Source: Methylococcaceae bacterium
Lineage (GTDB): Bacteria > Pseudomonadota > Gammaproteobacteria > Methylococcales > Methylomonadaceae
DNA length: 11,932 nt
Assembly (NCBI GenBank): GCA_009925045.1
Contig: RFQK01000027.1
Span: 1-11,932, forward strand
Direction: 5' to 3'
Position numbers and translations under genes: made by a program. Positions 5,842 through 11,932 of the stretch are shown here, in pieces (within the stretch, counting starts at the first letter, position 1; the number at the start of each line of letters is the position of its first letter). Under the pieces are notes generated by a model that was not told the origin of the DNA, ran no database searches, and saw only the letters and a list, made by a program, of their open reading frames with translations.

Positions 5842-8008
5842 CCGACTGCGCAAGCCATTGTCTGAGCGTGGATTCAAGCTGTTGCAGGTTGAAGGGTTTG
5901 CTTAAATAGCCATTCATACCCGCTTGCAGGCATTGTTCGCTAATGCCACTTTGTACATCGGCCGTCAGAGCGATGATAGGAACGGCGGTTAGTCCTTGGT
6001 CTGCTTCATACTGACGAATCAATACGGTTGTCTCAAAGCCGTCCATTTCCGGCATATGACAATCCATTAAAATCAGATCAAAGTGTTGGTTTTGTATGGC
6101 TTGCATCGCTTGCAGGCCAGTTGTGGCAATTTCAACTTGGTAGTGAAGGTCCTGCAACATATAACGGCCAACTTTTTGGTTGAGTATTTGATCATCAACT
6201 AATAGCACTACACCCTTAACCGAAGTGGGTTGGGGGGTGAGTTGTGGATGCTGGGCTTTTTGAATCAAGGCTGGATCGATTTTGCAAGCGGCAGTGTCAG
6301 TCGCTAAAGATGCAGCACTGCTTTCCTCTGCCGCTGGATTGACCAGGGCTAAATCCAGAGTGAAATAAAAACACGAACCCTGATGAGGCTGGGTTTTTAC
6401 TGATAATTCTCCACCCATCAGTTCGACCAGTTGTTTGGAAATGGTCAAGCCCAGTCCTGAACCACCGTATTGACGGGTTATCGTGCCATCGGCCTGGGTA
6501 AATTTGTCAAAAATCAGTTGGAGTTTATCCGGGCTAATACCCACTCCGGTGTCGAACACTTCAAAGCTAATTTGTACATAGCCAGCTTTTTGGGCCTGGC
6601 GTTGGCTGATTTTTAAAGTGACTTCACCGTGGTCAGTAAATTTGATCGCATTGCCGAGCAAGTTAAACAGCACTTGTCTGAGTCGTTCTGGATCACCGAT
6701 AACTGTGGCTTGAAAATGCGGACTGATGGCAAGAATAAAATCCAAGTGTTTTAGATAGGCTTGCGGAGCCAGCACCGCGACGGTATCTTCAATGAGGGTG
6801 CGGAGATTGAATGTATCGTTATTGAGTTCAACTTTGCCCGATTCAATTTTAGCTAAATCGAGAATATTGTTAATTACCCCTAATAAGGATTGTCCCGACA
6901 AATACGCGGTTGTTGCTAAATCGGTCTGGTGAGTGTTCAGCGTGGTTTTATTCAATAACTCCAGCATCCCGAGCACGCTATTGATAGGGGTTCGTATCTC
7001 ATGGCTCATGGTCGCCAAAAATTGTGATTTAGCCTGATTTGCCAGTTCCGCATGTCTGCGTGCACCAATGGCGCTTTCAATGGCGTTATTCAGAGACAGA
7101 TTTTTTTCCCATAGCTCCTGCGTTCTGGCTTTAACTTCAATTTCTAAGCTGTCACGTTGTTTGGCAAGTTTATGATCCCGCTCCTGAATTTCATCCAACA
7201 TATTGTTATAGGCCTGAGCCATTTCAGTAAATTCATCATTGCCTAGAGCTGAAATACGCTGGCTGAAGTTTTGTTGATAGGTCACCGAGCGCATGGCAGC
7301 AATAATTTGCAGCAAAGGAGCCAGAAATATCTGTTGTAGCTTGGTAGAAATCAGCACAATCGCAAAGCCGCTGGTGACAAATATCAAGGCCATAATCAGA
7401 TAAAACCGCTGGAGTAATTTATACAATTCACTCTGATCATCTTCTATTTCCAAAACGCCTAGCAGTTCATCATCCAGCAAAATAGGCCGGATTAAGTGGA
7501 TGGACTGCGGCTGCTTAATCAAGACCGGTTGATAGAGTTTTGAATCCAGTAAAGTACTGTCAGCAGAAGCCGCCTGATTAAACCACTCTTGAAACCAAGC
7601 GGGTAAGCCGTCACTGTAACCCGGGGCTGGGCTGGGCTTAGGATTTTTGAGAATCAGCTTAAACAGTTGCTGGATCTCCAGAGGAGATTGAGATTTGGCA
7701 GCGGCATCGTAGCGGGCAAATAAGCCGCCCCGATTGTCATAGAGTTGAGCCGAAACAATGCTGGGGATATGTTGAAAACGGGACAGTAATTCCTGTGCGG
7801 TTTTGACATCATTAAATGCCAGTGCGGCAGCCGCATTCCAGGCCACTAAATCGCCGGTGATGACCAGTTGTTTTTGGGTGTCTTGTTGTTTGCTGAAGTA
7901 TTCATTGAATGCCAGTGCCAGACTGGCCAGTAACAATGCCAAAAGCGCAGTAAAACTCATGATAGAGATCAGTTTGGCACGTATCGTTAAGCGCTTAAAT
8001 CCAGTCAT
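5834..8008 (-). CDS. Hybrid sensor kinase: CHASE8-HAMP-HisKA-HATPase-REC
   Basis: Inner-membrane hybrid kinase of 724 residues. TM1 is about 13-34. The periplasmic CHASE8-type sensor is about 45-200 and carries the hallmarks WNAAAALAFND and VSAQLYDNRGGLFARY. TM2 is about 202-222, then HAMP to about 275 and a coiled coil to about 325. HisKA has TMSHEIRTP with His336. HATPase has Asn449 and Asn453 in the N-box, DTGVG at 486-490 and GGSGLGL at 515-521. A Pro/Gln-rich linker leads to a C-terminal REC domain with Asp605 and Asp606, phospho-acceptor Asp649 (LILMDC), Thr682 and Lys704. Every catalytic residue is present, so it should be active. It has no Hpt domain, so a separate phosphotransfer protein is expected. 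It starts 5 bases after the YfiR-like gene, whose Pseudomonas relative binds a CHASE8 domain, so YfiR control of this kinase is a reasonable inference. Confidence 0.92.
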   Translation of the reverse strand: MTGFKRLTIRAKLISIMSFTALLALLLASLALAFNEYFSKQQDTQKQLVITGDLVAWNAAAALAFNDVKTAQELLSRFQHIPSIVSAQLYDNRGGLFARYDAAAKSQSPLEIQQLFKLILKNPKPSPAPGYSDGLPAWFQEWFNQAASADSTLLDSKLYQPVLIKQPQSIHLIRPILLDDELLGVLEIEDDQSELYKLLQRFYLIMALIFVTSGFAIVLISTKLQQIFLAPLLQIIAAMRSVTYQQNFSQRISALGNDEFTEMAQAYNNMLDEIQERDHKLAKQRDSLEIEVKARTQELWEKNLSLNNAIESAIGARRHAELANQAKSQFLATMSHEIRTPINSVLGMLELLNKTTLNTHQTDLATTAYLSGQSLLGVINNILDLAKIESGKVELNNDTFNLRTLIEDTVAVLAPQAYLKHLDFILAISPHFQATVIGDPERLRQVLFNLLGNAIKFTDHGEVTLKISQRQAQKAGYVQISFEVFDTGVGISPDKLQLIFDKFTQADGTITRQYGGSGLGLTISKQLVELMGGELSVKTQPHQGSCFYFTLDLALVNPAAEESSAASLATDTAACKIDPALIQKAQHPQLTPQPTSVKGVVLLVDDQILNQKVGRYMLQDLHYQVEIATTGLQAMQAIQNQHFDLILMDCHMPEMDGFETTVLIRQYEADQGLTAVPIIALTADVQSGISEQCLQAGMNGYLSKPFNLQQLESTLRQWLAQSVI

Positions 8009-8013
8009 ACGCT

Positions 8014-8550
8014 TTATTGCTCCACGATATTAGCAAGCGATAAAAGCCGAGAGCTAATGAGAATGCCGGCTTCGTTGGTGACGCGCAGATTGATATCGAT
8101 GGTGAGTTTGCCATTGACTTTGCGCAGACCTATCATCCCGCCGTTTTCGGCGAAACTCTCGGTGTAACCCAAGGTTAGAATCGGTTTGTTTTTTAATTCA
8201 TTGAAAACCTGAGAGAGCAGGTTAGGTTTGATGTCGTTGATATATAAGGCTTGGCAACGTTCCAGTCCGATAAGCCGGTCTAAAATTACGACATGTATGT
8301 TTCTGGAACCAAGAGGTTTAGCCTCAAGACTGTTAAATGCTTCTTTGGTAACGTTGTCGCCATAGACACATAAGTTGAAAGGACTGCTGTGTGGTTCCGG
8401 CCAAGTGGTAAAACGAACGATATTCAGGCTTAAGGCTGCGACTAAGTTTTCTTCATCTATTGTGGCTTGGGCCAGGCAATTCTCAAACCCGGCCACTAGC
8501 ATAAGTAATGCTAGGCCTGAGGCTTTGAAAATTGCTGGTTTTGGAAGCAT
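8014..8550 (-). CDS. YfiR/DUF4154-family periplasmic regulator
   Basis: Secreted periplasmic protein of 178 residues. A signal peptide covers about 1-29 (hydrophobic KASGLALLMLVAGF, likely cut after CLAQA). The body shows the DUF4154 pattern: LNIVRFTTWP, FNLCVYGDN, CQALYI, ILTLGYTESFAENGGMIGL, IDINLRV and ISSRLLSLA. In Pseudomonas aeruginosa YfiR restrains the CHASE8 diguanylate cyclase YfiN; here the adjacent CHASE8 protein is a hybrid kinase and no cyclase or YfiB-like lipoprotein is present. Cys61 and Cys99 are spaced like one of the two YfiR disulfides; the second pair is absent. The gene lies 9 bases after the TonB-dependent receptor and 5 before the kinase, in a tight operon, with no good Shine-Dalgarno, so it may depend on translational coupling. 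Confidence 0.88.
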   Translation of the reverse strand: MLPKPAIFKASGLALLMLVAGFENCLAQATIDEENLVAALSLNIVRFTTWPEPHSSPFNLCVYGDNVTKEAFNSLEAKPLGSRNIHVVILDRLIGLERCQALYINDIKPNLLSQVFNELKNKPILTLGYTESFAENGGMIGLRKVNGKLTIDINLRVTNEAGILISSRLLSLANIVEQ

Positions 8551-8559
8551 TTTTGAGGT

Positions 8560-10593
8560 TTAAAAAGTCAAACTAATTTTGCCATACACGCCTCGAACTA
8601 TTGCTGCTGGTAAAAACACACTATCCGACACATATTCCAAATGCTTGTTTTGGAGTAAATTTTGTCCGGTCACAGACAATTCTAGATTTTTGCTGGGTCG
8701 CCAGGCTGTTCGCAGATCCATAGCAAAGTATGAGGGGATGCTGATATAACCAAAAGCACTGTCGGCATTGGCTTGACCGACATAGCGCCACCAAACATCA
8801 AAGTCAAGATTAGACGTGACATTAATTAAGCCTCTAATCGATGAACGGTGATGAGGACTGGAAGCATAATTAATTTTGCTGGCATGCTGGTCATGATACC
8901 AACTATGGTTCATATCCCAACGCCACCATTTGAGCATTTGCCAGACGCTTGCAACTTCTAAACCGTAACTGTGTGCTTGTTCTCTGTTGGTCATCAGTAA
9001 GTTCTCAATAATATAAGAACTGTCGGTGCCAAGATTGGCACCTAAGGGTAGATAAGAGTTCAGTCCTCTGTACTTGGAATAGAACCCGCTGATATCAAAT
9101 GACAAGTTTTTGATTACGGAGGTTCTGTAGCCAATTTCGTAAGTTATAACATTTTCGGCTGCAAAACTCGGATTACCTTGCCACTTTGAGACATAAGGGA
9201 AATCGGTTGGATTCAGTCGTGACTGAGCGGGAACAATCCAACCCAGATAATCAATGCCTTTTTCAATTCTGGATGGGGTGCGAACAGCCCGGGAGACGCC
9301 ACCCCAAATGCGTTGATTATTGACCGGTGCCCAGACAAGATGGGCTGAAGGTTGTCCTTCAAAACCGCTGTAGTCATTGTGTTCCAATTTTGAGCCCAGG
9401 CTGAACTTTAACTTGTCGTCAAACATGGACATTTCATCTTGGATAAAAACACTGGCCAGTTGATCGTTGACCCGGGCTGGGTTCATGTTGAAACTCCGAG
9501 CACCGCGGGTGCCGACGATGTGATCATGGCCATATTTGTAGTTGGCGCCCCAAATAATTTCATGATTTTGCAACCATAAAAAACGATGCTGGATATCGAG
9601 ATCCAGAGTGTCTCTGGCATCTTTAAAAATACCCATATACCGGTCATAGGAATCATAGTAGAGCTGAACTTTAAATTCCGAAGTAGTGGAAAGTGTGCGT
9701 TGAAATCGGCCCAGTAAGTTGCCACCCAGAGTGTGCGTGGCGTTTGTTAAGACATTATCCGATAAGGTGTTGAAGTCAGGTATCATGCTGCTCAGAGCCG
9801 CTGAGGATGAGTAGACATCACCTTGAAAAGTGAGTTCATCCCGGTTATTCAGTTTGGAATCCAGTCTAAAACCACCTTGTTGTTTGTCCCAATGATCGGA
9901 TTGGGGGGCGTTTTGTATATCATAGCCGGTGATTTCGGGCTGGATGAGGTTGCCACCCCTATTAAAGCCTTTGACATAGGCTCTGGCACTGGTTTCAGCG
10001 TTAATTTGGCTTCCATAGCGAAAAGATCCGAAACCTTGTTCAAAATTACCGCCACCCGCTGTGACCAGGCCTCCTAATGTTTCGCGAGCAGTTTTAGTGA
10101 TGATATTGATTACACCATTGACTGCATTCGCCCCCCACATGGTTGCCCCTGGTCCGCGAATAACTTCGATTCTATCTATATCTTCTAAAACGACATCCTG
10201 ATTTTCCCAGTCGACACCGGCGAAGGAACGGTTATAAACACTACGACCGTCAATCAATACTTGTAAGTTGTGGGCAACTCTGGAGTTGAATCCACGGGCG
10301 CTGATTGCCCACTGGTTGGCATTAATACGAGCGACATCTAAGCCAGGCGCTAAACGTAAGGCCTCGGGAATGCTGGTGGCGCCTGAGCGTTTAATATCTT
10401 CTTGGCTAATCACAAAAATCGCGGCAGCCGCATCATTTAAAGACTGGGCTTTTTTAGATACCGAAGTCACTTCAACATTTAATAAATCTTCAATACTGAG
10501 ATTGTTGATATTGTCGTCATCCTCCGCATGACTGATCGATACCGCTCCCGCTGATAACAAAAGTGTGGTTAATAAGGTATGTAGTTTGCTCAT
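8560..10593 (-). CDS. TonB-dependent outer-membrane receptor
   Basis: Outer-membrane receptor of 677 residues, which would import a scarce ligand using TonB energy. The signal peptide is 1-23 (SISHA, then EDDDN). A TonB-box-like region, IEDLLNVEVTSVSKK, is at 34-48. The plug domain, about 50-168, has VISQEDIKRSGATSIPEALR, QVLIDGRSVYN, IDRIEVIRGPGATMWGANA and NGVINIITK. The rest is a 22-strand-type barrel rich in aromatic, alternating segments that ends in Phe (KISLTF), the usual barrel assembly signal. The opening style (SIEDLLNVEVTSVSKK) belongs to receptors often found beside YfiR-type genes. The ligand cannot be read from the sequence. The gene starts 2 bases after the HisKA protein and is followed after 9 bases by the YfiR-like gene, so a signalling role alongside transport is plausible. 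No clear Shine-Dalgarno is seen. Confidence 0.93.
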   Translation of the reverse strand: MSKLHTLLTTLLLSAGAVSISHAEDDDNINNLSIEDLLNVEVTSVSKKAQSLNDAAAAIFVISQEDIKRSGATSIPEALRLAPGLDVARINANQWAISARGFNSRVAHNLQVLIDGRSVYNRSFAGVDWENQDVVLEDIDRIEVIRGPGATMWGANAVNGVINIITKTARETLGGLVTAGGGNFEQGFGSFRYGSQINAETSARAYVKGFNRGGNLIQPEITGYDIQNAPQSDHWDKQQGGFRLDSKLNNRDELTFQGDVYSSSAALSSMIPDFNTLSDNVLTNATHTLGGNLLGRFQRTLSTTSEFKVQLYYDSYDRYMGIFKDARDTLDLDIQHRFLWLQNHEIIWGANYKYGHDHIVGTRGARSFNMNPARVNDQLASVFIQDEMSMFDDKLKFSLGSKLEHNDYSGFEGQPSAHLVWAPVNNQRIWGGVSRAVRTPSRIEKGIDYLGWIVPAQSRLNPTDFPYVSKWQGNPSFAAENVITYEIGYRTSVIKNLSFDISGFYSKYRGLNSYLPLGANLGTDSSYIIENLLMTNREQAHSYGLEVASVWQMLKWWRWDMNHSWYHDQHASKINYASSPHHRSSIRGLINVTSNLDFDVWWRYVGQANADSAFGYISIPSYFAMDLRTAWRPSKNLELSVTGQNLLQNKHLEYVSDSVFLPAAIVRGVYGKISLTF

Positions 10594-10595
10594 GG

Positions 10596-11330
10596 TTAAA
10601 CTGATTTGAATTCAAAAGGATGAGTGAGTGCGGCTTGCATAGCGAGTTTGATTATGAAATAACTGTTGAGCGGATCAAGCTGACCAGGCTGTATGGTTGC
10701 GTTTAAGCTTTGCAAAAAAGCTTTAATTAACCACAAACTGAGATCGCTGTTGGTTTTTGGAATAGATGCCAGGTGCCAGTCATGAATGTCTTGAGAAAAA
10801 TATTTAAGCAGAGTCTGGTTTTCTTCAATAGAGCCTTGAAAGCGAAATTTAATTTCCGCAGACATTGCTTGTCCAGCATGACTGATATCCGTCTCGATGC
10901 AGATTTGACTGTATCGTGAAGTCGACACCATTAAACTTAAAACCAGTTGAAGCAATTTTTGTATCGCAGTTTTATCACCCTCCCACTGAATCTGGGGCTC
11001 TGTCGGAATCTTAGAGGACAGGCGTATTTCGCGAGCGTGACTTCGAGATTTAAAATCACTAATCAGTTGTAAAACCAGTTGATTGATTGCAAAGCTTTCT
11101 GAATAGTGTGTTAAGCCGCCAGACTGACATTTAGAAAAATCGAGCAAATTACTCTGCAAAAACTGAATTTCATCATTGGCGCTCTCTATGCCTTCTAACA
11201 TCTCGAGTTGAGAGCTATTGCTTATTTCACGTCGCAACAAATACAGCAAATTATTGATGGTACAAACAGGGTTGCGTAAGTCGTGATTGAGATTGGCGAT
11301 AAGCTCAAATGGATTCGGATTCTGTGTCAT
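10596..11330 (-). CDS. HisKA protein with degenerate ATPase domain; possible phosphotransferase
   Basis: Soluble protein of 244 residues with no membrane segment. A HisKA dimerisation domain begins almost at once: FELIANLNHDLRNPV, with His16 as the candidate phospho-acceptor, and a second helix ending LQSNLLDFSKCQSG. The following region aligns in order with a HATPase domain (WEGDKTAIQKLLQLVL, IKFRFQGSIEEN, SDLSLWLIKAFLQSLNA), but the N-box Asn residues, the DxGxG motif and the G-box glycines are all missing, so it should not bind ATP normally. An intact H-box with a dead ATPase is the plan of Spo0B and ChpT phosphotransferases. I chose the ATG at 11330 because it sits just before HisKA and overlaps the regulator gene by only 26 bases; ATGs at 11369 and 11387 in the same frame are possible. 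The gene stands between a response regulator and the receptor. Phosphotransfer is inferred. Confidence 0.8.
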   Translation of the reverse strand: MTQNPNPFELIANLNHDLRNPVCTINNLLYLLRREISNSSQLEMLEGIESANDEIQFLQSNLLDFSKCQSGGLTHYSESFAINQLVLQLISDFKSRSHAREIRLSSKIPTEPQIQWEGDKTAIQKLLQLVLSLMVSTSRYSQICIETDISHAGQAMSAEIKFRFQGSIEENQTLLKYFSQDIHDWHLASIPKTNSDLSLWLIKAFLQSLNATIQPGQLDPLNSYFIIKLAMQAALTHPFEFKSV

Positions 11331-11932
11331 TTTGGAATAAGCCCAGGCGTTGAATTTCTTTGATGACATGAACTCTATTCCGCACATTCAGTTTATGAAA
11401 AATGTTGGAAATATGTTTCTTAACCGAAATTTCCTTGAGTTGAAAATGTTCAGCAATTTGTTTGTTGCTGTAGCCTTTATTGATCAGCATAAGCACCCGG
11501 ACTTCCATTTTGGTAAAAGTTTGGCGCAAATTACTGATTTCATCTTCGGGTAGGGCAATAGCAGCAAGCGCAGGATCGCTTTTGCCATTTAGCACATCTG
11601 AAATGGTGGAACAGATAATTTCAGGTTTGGTTGACTTGGAGATATAGGCCGCAATGCCGTAATGATGGATTTGCCGAACAATCTGCGTATCTTCGTTTCC
11701 TGAGATCACAATGATAGGTATGTTTTTAACCAGTCTTTTATAGGCTGTAATCGCTGAGTAACCGGTTAGCAAGGGCAGGCCGAAATCGATGATAACGAGT
11801 TCAAGATTTTGAATAGAGTTGTTCTTGATCATTTCCAGGCCGGCTTCAGCGGTATACGCAGAAACAATTTCCAGTTGGAATGGCAGGGTTTTGATCAGTT
11901 GCTTGAGCGCGTCTAGCATCAAAGGATGGTCA
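11305..11932 (-). CDS. NarL/LuxR-type response regulator (N-terminus cut by window edge)
   Basis: Cytoplasmic transcription factor: a REC receiver followed by a LuxR-type helix-turn-helix. The frame is open to the right edge, where the visible sequence begins DHPLMLDAL, matching the usual VDDHPL...AL start of NarL-family receivers, so only about 10 residues are missing; the TTG and ATG near 11920 are internal codons. The receiver shows LVIIDFGLP with the phospho-acceptor Asp (49th visible residue), Ser in VISGNE and the conserved Lys in YISKS. The C-terminal domain reads FTKMEVRVLMLINKGYSNKQIAEHF, then ISVKKHISNIFHKLNVRNR, which is typical. The gene is first among those visible in the operon and overlaps the HisKA protein by 26 bases. 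It is the only DNA-binding output domain in the cluster and may control the receptor operon itself. Confidence 0.93.
   Translation of the reverse strand, partial: DHPLMLDALKQLIKTLPFQLEIVSAYTAEAGLEMIKNNSIQNLELVIIDFGLPLLTGYSAITAYKRLVKNIPIIVISGNEDTQIVRQIHHYGIAAYISKSTKPEIICSTISDVLNGKSDPALAAIALPEDEISNLRQTFTKMEVRVLMLINKGYSNKQIAEHFQLKEISVKKHISNIFHKLNVRNRVHVIKEIQRLGLFQNDTESESI

Noticed and set aside
11331..11387. Longer N-terminus for the HisKA protein
   Set aside because: It would add 19 residues read from the regulator's DNA-binding region in another frame, with no ribosome-binding site; kept only as a possibility.

Overview
The window looks like chromosomal DNA of a Gram-negative, probably gammaproteobacterial, organism. 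The support is an outer-membrane TonB-dependent receptor, a YfiR-family periplasmic protein, an EnvZ-like kinase, a CmoA-like methyltransferase and moderate base composition. I cannot name genus or species. No tRNA, rRNA, CRISPR array, insertion sequence or phage gene was seen.

Left part (1-1859). On the minus strand lies a PLP-dependent histidine decarboxylase-like gene, cut by the left edge very near its C-terminus. Upstream of it, on the same strand, is a 47-residue hydrophobic peptide gene with a perfect Shine-Dalgarno, a good sigma70-type promoter and a 7-1-7 palindrome covering the -35. A hairpin sits directly before the decarboxylase start. Bases 1478-1859 hold no convincing gene.

Middle (1860-5841). 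A plus-strand EnvZ-like kinase without a nearby response regulator faces a minus-strand SulP transporter gene that has lost about 125-130 central codons and its frame. Divergent from SulP is a DUF2721 membrane protein split by an apparent one-base frameshift at TAGTG. Its stop overlaps (ATGA) the start of a CmoA-like methyltransferase.

Right part (5834-11932). Five closely packed minus-strand genes form a probable operon. In transcription order they are a NarL/LuxR-type response regulator (cut by the right edge), a small HisKA protein with a ruined ATPase domain, a TonB-dependent receptor, a YfiR/DUF4154 periplasmic protein, and a CHASE8-HAMP-HisKA-HATPase-REC hybrid kinase. In Pseudomonas YfiBNR, YfiR restrains a CHASE8-bearing diguanylate cyclase; here the CHASE8 partner is a hybrid kinase. 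The REC domain of that kinase, the HisKA-only protein (which resembles Spo0B/ChpT phosphotransferases in design) and the regulator could form a complete relay: hybrid kinase His to Asp, then His on the small protein, then Asp on the regulator. A ligand arriving through the receptor or an envelope state read by YfiR could be the input. This is the most interesting system in the window; the relay itself is inference.
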